A stretch of DNA of 64,000 nucleotides from Lepidostoma basale (GCA_022606425.2 JAHDVF020001351.1:248001-312000), one strand, 5' to 3'; shown: positions 43,563 through 53,872, counted from the first letter of the stretch. Numbers and translations: made by a program. Notes: generated from the letters alone by a model not told the origin.

Positions 43563-44097
43563 CATTAACCTTATTATTTACGTATATACAAAAAAAAATC
43601 TCACGTCATTTTGATCGATAGATTAATTTATTAGTATTCATTTTTGACAGTTACCGCACAGTGGTATAATTTCGTTAAAATAAGGTAAAAATATATATGT
43701 TTTTTTTTTGTGTTACCAGCTGGATAGATAGTTAACATCTCTAGTTTATACGACTCTCCTCCCCGGAATGATGGATGGATCAAAAATCCTAAAAGGTAAA
43801 AACAAAAAAACAAAAGCACCACGATACCTGTCCCACGTGTCATTCATACGGATGAAATAATAAGTGTGTGTGTTAATTTGATATCTTCCCTAAAATATCG
43901 CTAGGTGGTGCATGGGCCGGCGACGGGGGGCCGGCGCCACTGTTCCATCGGTCAAATGTGGGAACTAAAATGGGCATAACCTAAAAGTGACAATCTTTAA
44001 CTAGCGGACGTAGATTTTGCAATGCGCGTGTTTATAAAAAAAAATAGATCCGATATAGAGTTTCAAATTATTTCTATAATATTTCTTATTAAAGGCT
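43563..44097. other. unassigned spacer
   Basis: Includes a GC-rich patch near 43910-43950 (gggccggcgacggggggcc). Nothing else recognised. Confidence 0.35.
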
Positions 44098-44175
44098 AAC
44101 TAATTAACTAACTAACCATCAAGCCGTCTCCCCGAAGGGGTAGGCAGAAAGAATGGACTGCCACACTTTAATCGA
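44098..44175 (-). mobile_element. LINE family A, very short 3' end
   Basis: Tail taattaactaactaacc, hairpin gtctccccgaaggggtaggc and about 40 bp more before non-element DNA. Confidence 0.7.
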
Positions 44176-44284
44176 TGCGGCACTCCATCCTTCTCTTAAA
44201 TACTCTCATTTTCATTAAATACTTACATGTACAGAAAAGTAAACTCTAAAGTGGATATGAATTTTAACATTTTTCAAAAAATCT

Positions 44285-45195
44285 CAGAGATTAACTAACT
44301 AACTAACCATTACGCCGTCTCCCCGAAGGGTTGGCAGAAAGAATGCACTGCCACACTTTTCTTTCCTGACATATTTCTCTCGCTTCCTCAACATTCATAC
44401 ATCGTATCATGCACGCGTGTCGATTTCTCTGACTCCTCACATGGCCGACTTTCAATATTTGATTTATTTGATCGTGCCACGTTTTCCTCGGTCTTCCTCT
44501 ATTTCTGGTTCCATTTACATCGTTAACATATACTTTTTTTACCATTCTTTCTTCATTCATTCTTTCCATATGTCCAAACCATCTTAATGATCCTTTCATT
44601 ATTTTGTTCATAACACCATCATTCTCACCGCATTCACTTCATATATTTTCATTCGACACTCTATCATAAACAGAGTATTCACACATTCGTCTAAGACATA
44701 GGTTCCAAAACTTTTTTGTCCCGTAGACCCCTTGCCGATTTTTTCATTTTTGTGTAGACCCCCTGCTTTCTTAAAATATTTTTTTTATTCAGGTCATAAA
44801 AAATCCGAAACAAAAGAGCCGTAATTCGTTGCTTAAGTAACATAAAAAAAAACAAGTCGCCGAAGATTTCGTTCGATCGTCCGATTTCGCCAAATGAGCT
44901 AAAAAAAAGATCGCAAATGATTTCGATATTCGTTTTGCGTTTCAATATTCGGCTTCAATTTAATTGCACCATCTCGTGGACCCCCATTTACATCTCACGG
45001 ACCCCCAATTTTTTTTTGTAATTGTCGTAGACCCCTTGCAAGTTGTCGTAGACCCCTGGGGGTCTATATAGACCACTTTGGGAATCACTGGTCTAAGAGA
45101 TCTCATTTCTACTGCATTTATTCTACTTTCATCCTTCTTTTGCCAGTTGCATGCTTCGCTTCCATACATAAGGGTCGGTAGAAGAACACCATGTG
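44285..45195 (-). mobile_element. LINE family A, split by a hAT MITE
   Basis: 44285-44696: NKIMKGSLRWFGHMERMNEE, NRGRPRKTWHDQINQIL and end. It continues at 45099-45195 with MRSL, NWQKKDESRINAVE and LMYGSEA. Removing 44697-45090 and one TSD restores continuity. Confidence 0.88.
44697..45090. mobile_element. hAT-type MITE, 8-bp TSD
   Basis: 394 bp flanked by gtctaaga at 44689-44696 and 45091-45098. Ends are CATAGGTTCCAAAAC and, inverted from the right, CAGTGATTCCCAAAG, the CAGTGGTTCCCAA-type hAT end. Internal variants of tagaccccttgc recur. No transposase. Confidence 0.88.
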
Positions 45196-45799
45196 ATCTT
45201 TACATCCGTATATCTGTCTATCTTCTCGTAAATCAATTACGCTATTGTGTGAAAACGTCTTAAAAGGGGCGGAAACAAGTAAAAATTCGCAAAAAAATTT
45301 AACGTAGCAAACTTCCAGATTATCTAATTGATTTATTTGCGTAAATATGTCTCGGAAATACGCAAAAAAACGGGGTTCATTCAATCTTGAAATATTTCAA
45401 AAATCATTTATCATTTGTGGAAAAGGTTTAAAACCGTAAATTGATTGCAGGCATCACGGAACGTCCGAGCGAATAACTCGAGAAAAAAAGTTTTAAACAC
45501 ACAAATGAGAAATTATCTAAATAAAACATAAGCAAATGGACAAGAGAGAGACCCCCGCCGGACGGCTGAGAAGTCTTGACATGGTAACAATGGCGCCCCG
45601 CTGCGCGACACGGCCCACCGAAACAGCTCGGCTGTCCCCGGCGATCTTCGGCATTCTTCGGCTGTCACTGTATATTTTTTAATGCCCGTTTCACACAGCG
45701 TATTTATTCAAATGTCTTTGGGTCTCGGGTTGACTGAGAAGCCAACCGAAAAAAAAAAAATAATAATTTCGCGTCTTGTAAATATTAAAACAAACTAAC
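45196..45799. other. spacer with GC-rich patch
   Basis: 45545-45690 is GC-rich (acccccgccggacggctg, cgccccgctgcgcgacacgg). No frame or repeat recognised. Confidence 0.3.
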
Positions 45800-46247
45800 T
45801 AACCTCATCAAGACCTATGTATGGAGTATCAAGATACTCCATACATCAAGATGTACGGCTGCGAGACATGGTGCCTATCCGAAAGAGATAAGCGGAGACT
45901 AGAGGCTTTTGAGATGTGATCCTATAGAAGACTATTAGGAATTTCCTGGAGAGACCACATCACGAATGAGGAAGTCCTTCAAGGAATCGAAGGAGGAAGG
46001 CACCTACTCAGGACCTTGTCCGAAAGGCGTGCAAGATGGATCGGCCATGTAATACGTCAAGAAGGTCTCTTGCATGCCATAATGGAGGGTTGACCGAGGG
46101 GACAAACTCTAGGGGTCGTCAGACGGAGAGGACCTGTTGGTGGACGTGCGCTGCTCATCATATGCAGATTTCAAAAGACCCGCACAAGACAGGGAAGAAT
46201 GGAAGAGAAGAATAGAAGAAATTGCTGCAAACCAATCCCAGGATTGA
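45800..46247 (+). mobile_element. LINE C-terminal fragment, unassigned family
   Basis: Blocks readable across frames: gcgagacatggtgcctatcc (CETWCLS), FEM, SWRDHITNEEVLQGIE and ERRARWIGHVI. A 13-bp perfect hairpin, tgtatggagtatc/gatactccataca, interrupts it at 45819-45846. Relative at 53240. Confidence 0.65.
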
Positions 46248-46254
46248 AACTTTC

Positions 46255-46860
46255 TAACTAACTAACCATCACTTCGTTTCACCGAAGGGGTAGGCAGAAA
46301 GATGGACCGCCACACTCTTCTTTCCTGACATACTTCTTTCGCTCCTCAACATTCATACACCGAGTCATGTATGCATGTAGATTTTTCCGATTCCTTACGT
46401 GACTAACAATCAACGTTTGATTGATTTGATCCTGTCACGTTTTCCTCGGTCTTCCTCTATTTGTAATTCCGTTTATCTCGTAAGGGGTAGGCAGAAAGAA
46501 TTGACCGCCACACACTTCTATCGCTTCCTCGACATTCATACATCGTGTCATGCGACCTCATGTGGCCGAAAATTAATATTTGATTGTGCTACGTTTCCCT
46601 CGGTCTTTCTCTCTTTCTTGTTCCATTTACTTAGTTAATATATACTTAGAAAATAATGAAAGGGTCGTTAAAATGGATTGGACACATGGAATGAATGAAG
46701 ACAGAATGTTGAAGAAGGTATATGTAAAAGACGTGAATGGAGCTATAAATAGAGGGAGGCCGAGGAAAATGTGGCACAATTAAATCAATCAAATATTAAA
46801 TGTCGGTCACGTGAGGAGTCAGAGAAATCGACGTGCGCGCGTGTCACAATGTATGAATGA
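46255..46860. mobile_element. LINE family A pieces in head-to-head order
   Basis: 46255-46650 reads on minus and holds two 3' segments with tail, hairpin relic and GRPRK region. 46655-46860 reads on plus (aatgaaagggtcgttaaa, GAINRGRPRKMWHN, gtcggtcacgtgaggag). Confidence 0.7.
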
Positions 46861-47143
46861 GAGAAGGGTCGCCAGTGTTCTCCAGGCCCTTCCTGCTGTC
46901 CGCACAATATCTTCGCTCCACCTGGTAGGCTATCTCCCGACTCCGTCGTTTATATACTTAAGTTTAAATTTTTAATGTACTTAAATTAATTTTTTTTTAA
47001 ATAACAATACAAAATTAATATAGGATCTAAAAGTAAAATTTGAGAAGATCGATAAGCAAAGTAATATTTTTCAAAATATCTGTATAAGGTGAGAAATCTT
47101 ATCATACTATCCCTGTATGTCAACCCCATTGCCGTATCGGTCC

Positions 47144-47419
47144 CTATCCAAAGCCATGGCTGTCCCATTTAGTTTCGAACCCATGACCAACTGGCTCCCA
47201 CTCAAGGGCATCTCTGACCTTTCCACACTCATCCCTCCTCGGGTAATCAGGTTCATGTTGGATCCAAATCATCACATTCTCCAAGAAACTCTGCTCTACC
47301 CAGCCAACAACGAAATTTCTAGCTTGTGGGTAAGCAATAGGCTGGTACTCCCGAGAAACCAAGATCAAAGACCCATTTCTATTTACAGTGTTTAAAATTG
47401 TTAAAAAAAAGTCAAGCAA
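47144..47419 (-). other. unidentified open frame
   Basis: 91 codons from a TTG/ATG-type start, with ILVSREYQPIAYPQARNFVV, GWVEQSFLENVMIWIQHEPD and WEPVGHGFETKWDSHGFG. Composition looks protein-like and unlike the LINE frames, but I match no family. It lies 360 bp below the last neurobeachin exon on the same strand, yet does not resemble the expected next PH-BEACH residues. Could equally be a repeat with a tRNA-like ggttcgaa box. Confidence 0.25.
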
Positions 47420-47429
47420 AGATATATAA

Positions 47430-47760
47430 AATATGAAAGAAAATACAGATAGAATTAAAAATCATAAAAGACTCTCAGACCAACAAAGAAATGCTGAGGT
47501 ACGTAGAAGGTCGAGAGTAACGAATGTCGTTGAAAGGTTGGCTAAGCTCAAACGGTTATTTGCGGGACATGTTGTCAAACTGGCAGACCAAAGATGGACC
47601 AAAAGGGTGGTGGAGTGGTGACCTCGTGAAGACAACCCCCACACGATGGTCTGATGACGTAAGAAAAGTTATTGGTGACTGGATGTAGAAGGCACAAGTT
47701 AAAGTGTGTAGAAAAGCATGGGGGAGGTCTATGTCCAGCAGTGGACGACATCGACTGTAT
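47430..47760 (+). mobile_element. LINE family B-like C-terminal fragment
   Basis: RLSDQQRNAEVRRRSRVTNV, LFAGHVVKLADQRWTKRVVE, then frameshift to a gaagacaacccccacacgatgg and [16 protein letters not shown] end at the cagtggac motif. Diverged from the other family B copies. Confidence 0.65.
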
Positions 47761-47782
47761 AAGTAGAAGTAATAAGTCCTAC

Positions 47783-47919
47783 CTCTTGGTCGACCTTCCG
47801 GAATTCTGGGTCATCTTCATCAACTTCGAAGTACAGCTCCGTGGAGGTGATGGAAACCGTTCCAGGTGCAACCAGGCCGGGGGCGATCAGTCTTGCTTTA
47901 CTGCTTATATTCACAGGAC
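47783..47919 (-). CDS. Nbea: neurobeachin exon 7 of window: start of PH-BEACH domain
   Basis: 137 nt; acceptor cag before 47919, donor GTAGGA at 47782-47777. The first two bases complete a glycine codon begun in the previous exon, then 45 codons: [44 protein letters not shown]...[14 protein letters not shown] is the hallmark of the first strands of the PH domain that precedes BEACH in neurobeachin/LRBA, large scaffolds acting in vesicle traffic at Golgi and synapse. Ends in phase 0. The next exon should encode the AYTEGLHGKW region; I found none further left. Confidence 0.93.
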
Positions 47920-48637
47920 CTGTACAGACAATTTAATATGGAATCAATTAATTTTAATATAAGAAATAACAAAGGGTCATTATTATGATTTGGATACATG
48001 GAATGAAGAAAAATAAAAGTAAAGAAAGTACATGTAAATGACATAAACAGAACTAGATTTGGGTGATGATCTAGCGGACAGAAAGCTTGGCTCCTGATCC
48101 AAGGGGCTTGGGTTCAAGCCTGGACACGACCAGATTCCCTCTTCATAATAATGGGCTATTTTCTGGTCACATTGAAGATTGTAAAATAAATTCTAATATC
48201 ATGGAGTTAAATCTTTGGTGTTAGCCTTTAAAAAAAAAAAATACTTTAAAAGTTTAATTTGAGTACTTTGTTGATCATATCACAATGCAGAATTTCAGAA
48301 ATCTTATCGCAATGCTTTCTTTTTCTTTGGAAGTGTGTCTTTGTCCAAAACGCCATTTGGTTTTGTAGTTAGGATAAAGTTTGTGATGATAACAAATGAT
48401 ATATATGTTGATACAATAATTTGACAATTTTTTGTGAATTTATAACCACTGTTTTTTCCACTTTTGAGTTTATTTTTCTCGACATGTTTCGAAGGTTTAC
48501 ACCGTCATCGATAGAAACATGTCGAGAAAAATAAACTCCAAAGTGGAAAAAACAGTGGTTTAATTCATAAAAATTTGTCATTATGGAATTCCACAGTGTT
48601 AACGCCTTAAGTTTATCTACAATAATTTGCGTTATAC
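47920..48637 (-). other. neurobeachin intron (718 bp)
   Basis: Shortest intron seen. Contains a family A scrap (47966-48056) and the foldback element at 48421-48582, which ends about 55 bp from the donor GTATAA at 48637-48632. Confidence 0.85.
48421..48582. repeat. foldback element, GAAACATGTCGAG family
   Basis: Arms of about 70 bp: acaattttttgtgaattt, ccactgttttttccactttt, ctcgacatgtttc and inverse. On minus the centre reads TCGATGACGGTGTAAACC, then TTCGAAACATGTCGAG, a hammerhead layout with altered first core bases. Right flank (attccacagtgttaacgcc) also occurs at 23340, so the repeat extends to about 48610. Confidence 0.75.
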
Positions 48638-48761
48638 CTGTCAAGTCGACATCTAGTTCCCTGTCGTCAATCAGGAGTTCAGCATCATCCATCAGCTCTG
48701 AGCTGGATCCGTGCTGACCAGTGCGAGAGTTGGCCAAGTGGGAGTGGAATTCTTCACGAGC
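48638..48761 (-). CDS. Nbea: neurobeachin exon 6 of window: linker before PH-BEACH
   Basis: 124 nt; acceptor ttatag before 48761, donor GTATAA after 48638. 41 codons plus one base: [41 protein letters not shown]. This acidic segment corresponds to the linker upstream of GPV...TPAQLIAP in NBEA, with the SELMxxDDA core conserved. Starts in phase 0 and leaves a G that joins GT of the next exon to give glycine, exactly as the family requires (…GPV). Confidence 0.9.
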
Positions 48762-48849
48762 CTATAACAAATTAAAAATATTACAATGACAGCAATTATA
48801 CCATTGCAATTGAACCAATTTTTATTACATATATTAAATTATCCATCTG

Positions 48850-49670
48850 GATTATGGAGGATCTGGATTATGCTGATGACCTCTGTTTGCTTTCGGTAAA
48901 CCGGGTGGATGCGGAGCGGAAACTTTGTAGACTTCACGAGGAAGCGGCAAAAGTAGGTCTCAAGATTAACATGTCCAAGACAGTAGACCTACGAGTGTCC
49001 ACAAATGACTCCACCCCAATCTTGCTCCACGGTGTCCCCCTTGTGACCACGACCAGCTTCTGCTACCTCGGTAGTATGATAGCAGGCTCAGGAGGTACGG
49101 AGGAGGATGTAGCCAGCAGACTTGACAAGGCAAGGGGAGCTTTCGCTATGCTTCGCCCTGTATGGCGCTCCGGTATCATTTCGAGAAAGCTCAAGCTCCA
49201 AGTATTCAGCAGTAACGTTAAAAGCGTACTGCTGTACGGATGTGAGACTTAGAAGTCTACCGCAGACGTTATTGGTAAACTCCAGGTGTTTATAAATAGG
49301 TGCCTTCGCTCAATATTCAAAATCTATTGGCCCCAAACAGTGTCAAATGCCATTCTCTGGACCATAGCAGGCGAAAAGCCAATTAGAGAACAAGTCGCTA
49401 GGCGCAAATGGCAGTGGATCGGTCACACTCTGAGACGGAACCCAGCCTGCATCGCTCAGGGCGCACTAGACTGGTCCCCTATGGGGGAAAGAGAAAGCGA
49501 GGCAACCTAGAGCCACCTGGAGAAGAACCCTGCAGGACGAGGTTAAGGCAGCAGGTCAGCAGGTCTCACTTGGGACGATGTTAAGCATCAGGCATGCGAT
49601 AGAGTCGGGTGGAGAAGATTCCTTGAGGCACTATGCACCACGGAGGTGTGACAGGACAAAAAGAAGAAGA
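48850..49670 (+). mobile_element. LINE family F, RT fragment (antisense in intron)
   Basis: 132 codons: MEDLDYADDLCLLS (catalytic YADD), VGLKINMSKTVDLRV, FCYLGSMIAGSGGTEEDV, LFSSNVKSVLLYGCET. It continues out of frame: FINRCLRSIFKIYWPQTVSN and GHTLRRNPACIAQGALDWSP. Ends with (aag)n. Inserted antisense to neurobeachin in a 1480-bp intron. Confidence 0.88.
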
Positions 49671-49679
49671 AGAAGAAAT

Positions 49680-50225
49680 TATCCATCAGTCATTCAACAG
49701 CCTTGGTAGAATATAAGATCAACAATGGAGATGGCCCGAAATAGCTTCTTCAAAATGAAATCAGTGCTATGCAATAAAGGCCTACCTATCGAATTGAAAA
49801 TGAGAATAGTTTGATGTTATATGATACCCGTCTTGTTATATGGTACAGAAACATAGACCTTGACAATAGTTATGACCAAAAAGCTGGATGCCTTTGAAAT
49901 GTGGCTATATCATAGAATGTTAAAAATATCATGGATAGAAAGAGTCACGAACAAGTACTGGAGCGAATGAAGAAAGAAAAATAAATTATCATGACCATAA
50001 AGTGCTGGAAATTGGAATACTTCGGACACGTTACAAGAAATGATAAATACGAAGTGCTGCAACTGATTATCTAAGGTGAAATTTAACGAAAAAGAAGTGT
50101 AGGAAGCAGTAGAAACAAACAAGCTCAGTTGCAGCACAACATCCCTGTTTAAAGCTGCTATATCAAAATTAAAAATAGTTACGATGTTGTTCAATCTCCG
50201 ACAGGAGAGAAAAAAGAAGAAGAAT
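49680..50225 (+). mobile_element. LINE C-terminal fragment next to splice donor
   Basis: Decayed: gtgctatgcaataaaggcct, LDAFEMWLYHRMLKIS, an EYFGHVTRNDKYEVLQLI-like stretch. Ends in gagaaaaaagaagaagaa, leaving about 16 bp between its tail and the donor of the exon at 50242-50386. Confidence 0.7.
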
Positions 50226-50241
50226 AATAAATTTTATTTAC

Positions 50242-50386
50242 CTGAAGAATAGCGTCTTGCGGACTACCCTGCTCATTGAGCTGATGCAGGGTCGCTTCGG
50301 GGTGCGAAGTGCCTCGAGGATTATGCACCAGACGTCTCCTTCTTCTGGCATCGTCCTCCCAAAGGTCCAGCTTCCAAAATGCGGGC
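50242..50386 (-). CDS. Nbea: neurobeachin exon 5 of window: [10 protein letters not shown] region
   Basis: 145 nt; acceptor tccag before 50386, donor GTAAAT after 50242. The first G completes a lysine codon, then 48 codons: [48 protein letters not shown]. FWxLDxWEDDxRRRRR followed by a GTxHPEATL-type stretch is the most recognisable block of neurobeachin/LRBA before the PH domain. LVHNPRG here replaces the usual FVRNPxG. Ends in phase 0. Confidence 0.95.
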
Positions 50387-50404
50387 CTGGACAAAAATCG
50401 AACA

Positions 50405-50775
50405 GATCAATAAAATGTTTTCTTCTTCTTCTCAGTCGTATTTCTCATGATAGAGGGTCGTATCCATCCTGTAAACTATTGACCATGGCACGCCATGCGC
50501 TCCTGTCACCCGTTAGTCTCCAGGCTACAGCTAATGAGAGACCAGTCAGATCCTTGATTTGATCGAACCAGCGGCTTGGTGGTCATCCTTGTGGTCGCCC
50601 TCCTTCCACTTTGCCCATGATGATGAGCTTTTCAAGGTTGTCCTGATCTCTCTGGGCTATGTGTTCAAAATATTTCAGCACTCTCTGAGAGCACATCCGC
50701 GAGAGTCTTGCCTTGATACCCAGCTGGTCAATGATTGACTGGTTTGCTTTACAATACAATAGAGTGAAGAAGATT
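50405..50775 (-). mobile_element. LINE C-terminal fragment
   Basis: Minus strand: QSIIDQLGIKARLSRMCSQR, VLKYFEHIAQRDQDNLEKLI, IMGKVEGGRPQG, then a frameshifted PSRWFDQIKDLTG and end with (aag)n. It lies sense to neurobeachin, its 3' end about 20 bp upstream of an exon acceptor. Confidence 0.75.
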
Positions 50776-51003
50776 GACGATCTTCGTGGCAGAGTTGTAA
50801 GAGGTCTGATTGGCATTCTGAAGGTCCCGGGTTTCGATTCCCGGCGATGGCAGTGCGATTTTTCACACTGTCTGGTGTAAAATTCACGTGACAATTCAAT
50901 AGCGACAGATTGGCTACCTATCACATATCATGAGAATCGATATAATAGCTAAAATCAAATTGTATACAGTGCTTGGGTTCGAATGACCTATTGTTTACAA
51001 TAA
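50776..51003 (+). mobile_element. tRNA-derived SINE, tail A
   Basis: Head gatcttcgtggcagagttg, B box with one inserted t (gggtttcgattcc), body with acgtgacaattcaatagcg, tail A (gtatacagtgcttgggttc ... tgtttac). Confidence 0.82.
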
Positions 51004-51347
51004 AAAAGATAAAGTATGTTGTCACAGATAATTGTTGGGGAAAAACAAAGTAAAGTAATTTAAAATGTCCGAGTTATGTATTCAACTACGAATCAGCTGA
51101 AAAAAATTAACACTTAAATGGATGGTTTGTCTAATTTTCAATGATTAGGAGCCTATCCAGTAAGATATCCAGTAAGAAATTAATTAGAAAATCATTTTTT
51201 TAACTTTCAATCCTACGGATTGGTTTGCAGCAAAATACATTGCTGGTTCTTTATATACTACTTGGGCCTTTAATGTGGTAGTTTCTCATTACTTTCCACA
51301 TTTTTGGTAAGCAACAGTTTATTTGAACACAATTTTTATAATATTTT

Positions 51348-51522
51348 TTAGCTATTGATTCTCATGATATGTGATAGATAGCTAGTATATCGTCATTTTT
51401 ATACTAACGTGAATTCTACGAGACCAAAGTAAGCGCGTTTTTTTTTACATTATTATCGCCGGGAATCAAACCCGAGATCTTCGGTGTGGCGGTTGTGCCT
51501 TTTATCAAACTGCTACGAAGAC
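51348..51522 (-). mobile_element. tRNA-derived SINE, 5' part
   Basis: Reverse copy without tail: agctattgattctcatgat, tatcgtcattttta, gggaatcaaacccgagatc (B box) and tgctacgaagaccat (head end). A poly(T) run interrupts the body. Confidence 0.75.
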
Positions 51523-51552
51523 CATCCAGTTGGATATAACCAAGGATAATAA

Positions 51553-51715
51553 CTTTAATTGTATCTCAATAGAGACGAAGACGCAAACTGGAAACTGAAT
51601 ATGGATGATCAAGGTGTTTACAGGACTTATGACCTGTCATTGGTTGGGTTAAGCGCACGCTTTATGTAATTACAACATTCCCCATTCCACATTTGTTTTT
51701 ATGATCATGCATGAT
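51553..51715 (+). repeat. interspersed repeat R
   Basis: Plus copy: ttaattgtatctcaatagag, tgtttacaggacttatgacc, ggttaagcgcacgctttatg and cattccccattcc. Truncated at the right. Confidence 0.65.
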
Positions 51716-51814
51716 AAATTTTGGGTGAAAATCCAGGATTCGTATACAAGTATAAGTATACATTCACAAAAATATAAGGATAATTACCGTTTTCTTTAAG
51801 TAAAGATCACAGAA

Positions 51815-52135
51815 AACCAACTAAGAGATCCGTACGATGACCCAGCCGCCCCTTATAACGAGCACCGTGAGAGCCGGTCGCCTAGCATGGATTGGGCACG
51901 TATGCCGAGCCGAAGAGACCAGAACAATCAAGACCCTGAACGCGTCTAGACCGACTGGAGTAAGACCTCTAGGAAGGCCTAGACAGCGCCTAATGGACAA
52001 TGTTCTGGCTGACCTGGCTAGGTTGGGCGAATCGGACTGCTGGGAGCAAAAAGCGCATGATCGAAGAACTTGGTGAAAAATCATCAAGGAGGCTAAAACT
52101 CTTCAAGAGTTGTATGACCATAGGAAGTAGTAGTA
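51815..52135 (+). mobile_element. LINE family G, C-terminal ORF
   Basis: MTQPPLITSTVRAGRLAWIG, HVCRAEETRTIKTLNASRPT and DNVLADLARLGESDCWEQKA, then stop and the end (aaaactcttcaagagttgta, ataggaagta). Better preserved than 640-1145. Confidence 0.82.
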
Positions 52136-52246
52136 AGTAGTTTAAGTAAAGAAAATGAAGATTTTTTTTCGGTCTTTCTCAGCACACTCTGTTCCAAAAG
52201 GTTTTAAAAAAAGAACATTCTAAGATAATTTGAAGATGTTTCTTAC

Positions 52247-52422
52247 TTGGGTTCTGTCTGCTCTGCGACTCCCCAAGCTCCGTGCTTGTTGGACATGATG
52301 TGGCGCACCTTCTCCAGCAGCCGGCAGGCAATCACTCCGTCCCTGCGTCGCGCTGCCGTGATCAGGTGGTCGCACATGCGTTCTTCCTCCGTGCGCTCCA
52401 GGACCGTGGACGCACACTGGGA
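52247..52422 (-). CDS. Nbea: neurobeachin exon 4 of window: MCDHLI...NKHGAWG region
   Basis: 176 nt; acceptor aatag before 52422, donor GTAAGA after 52247. 58 codons plus two bases: [63 protein letters not shown]...EEExMCDHLI and NKHGAWG are diagnostic for neurobeachin/LRBA. The two last bases (AA) join G of the next exon for lysine. No other frame is open across the exon with this similarity. Confidence 0.94.
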
Positions 52423-52599
52423 CTATTGGAAAGTCATGGCGGAATTAGTTATGCATGGTAGATATCTGTTTATAAAAAGTAAACAGATATCTTCAAGGTC
52501 ACTTAGCGTTAAAAAGGAGATAATTGAATCAAGAAGAATCTGTTTCTGTACAGACAAAGTGATTTTATATATTATATATAATTTCTATTTAACGATATA

Positions 52600-53085
52600 T
52601 TAACTAACTAACTAACTAACCATCACGCCATCTCCCCGAAGGGGTAGGCAGAAAGAATGGACTGCCACACCTTTCTTTCCTGACATATTTCTCTCGCTTC
52701 CTCAACATTCATACATCGTGTCATGCACGCGCGTCGATTTCTCTGACTCCTCACATGGCCGACATTCAATATTTGATTTATTTGATCGCGCCACGTTTTC
52801 CTTGGTCTTCCTCTATTTCTGGTACCATTTACATCATTAACATATAATTTTTTTACCATTCTTTCTTCATTCATTCTTTCCATATGTCCAAACCATCTTA
52901 ATGATCCTTTCATTATTTTGTTCATGACACCATCATTCGCACCGCATTCACTTCTTATATTTTCATTCGACACTCTATCATACACAGAATATACACACAT
53001 TCGTCTAAGAGATCTCATTTCTACTGCATTTATTCTACTTTCATCCTTCCTTTGCCAGTTCCATGCTTCGCTTCCATACATACGA
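52600..53085 (-). mobile_element. LINE family A, C-terminal ORF
   Basis: 152 codons: MYGSEAWNWQRKDESRINAV, MRSLRRMCVYSVYDRVSNEN, HMERMNEERMVKKLYVNDVN, NRGRPRKTWRDQINQIL and AYPFGEMA stop, hairpin and (taac)n. Sense to neurobeachin inside an intron. Among the least decayed copies. Confidence 0.9.
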
Positions 53086-53239
53086 TATATTAATTATTTT
53101 AAAACTTTTTTTTAAGTGAAAGTGTAAATATAAACAGTAAATATAGTGATTTCTCATTATTTTTGGGAAAAACATCATTTCTATCTTAATAAGAATTTCA
53201 ACCTAAATATCCATTAAATATTACAATGTATTTCTATTT

Positions 53240-53645
53240 ACATTACAATATATTGAAAGAGAACGCAAAAGGCTGGAGGCATTTGAGATGTGGACCTACC
53301 GATGAATTGCTCATGTTTCATGGAGGGACCACGTTACAAATAAGGAGGTTCTCAGCAGAGTTGAAGAGAATAAGCACATGTTGAACACCATTGCGGAGAG
53401 GCGCGTGAGATGAATTGGTCATGTGTTGCGACACGAATGTTTCCTGCATGATGTATTGGAGGGAATGTTCGAGGGATCGATTGGCAGAGGACGACCTCGC
53501 CAGGAACCTAGACCAGATTTGCCGAGATATGGGCTGCACCTCTTATGCAGAGTTGAAGAGAGTTGCACAGGACCGAGCGGAGTGGAAGAGAAGATGCGTC
53601 GCCTTGCTGCAGACCAATCATTAGATTGAGACCGGAGAAGAAGAG
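53240..53645 (+). mobile_element. LINE C-terminal fragment, unassigned family
   Basis: ERKRLEAFEMWTYR, ISWRDHVTNKEVLS-like, ERRVRWIGHVLRHE-like blocks and GRGRPRQEPRPDLPRYGL/CTSYAELKRVAQDRAEWKRR in two frames. Related to 45800-46247. Confidence 0.72.
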
Positions 53646-53679
53646 ATTTCCATTAATTATTAAAATGTAAATATACCAG

Positions 53680-53872
53680 TAAAATCAATCTTATATTAAA
53701 TCTCGGTCAAGTGAGGAGTTGGAGAAATCAACGTGCGTTAATGACACAGTGTATGAATGTTAAGGACACAAGAGAAGTATCATATTTCAGGAAAGAAAAA
53801 GTGTGGCAGCCTATTTTTTCTGCTTGCCTCTTGGGAAAGTGGGCATGACGATTAGTTAGTTAGTTTTTTTTT
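53680..53872 (+). mobile_element. LINE family A 3' end
   Basis: ttaaatctcggtcaagtgag, TQCMNVKDTRE, gtgtggcagcctattttttc, hairpin decayed, then gattagttagttagtt. Confidence 0.7.

Noticed and set aside
47144..47419. Next neurobeachin exon
   Set aside because: Residues do not match the conserved AYTEGLHGKW...RRYLLQNTA continuation, and I see no fitting acceptor.
52220..52417. 65-codon frame in the neurobeachin exon at 52247-52422
   Set aside because: Wrong frame; the frame starting SQCAS matches the family and the splice phases.
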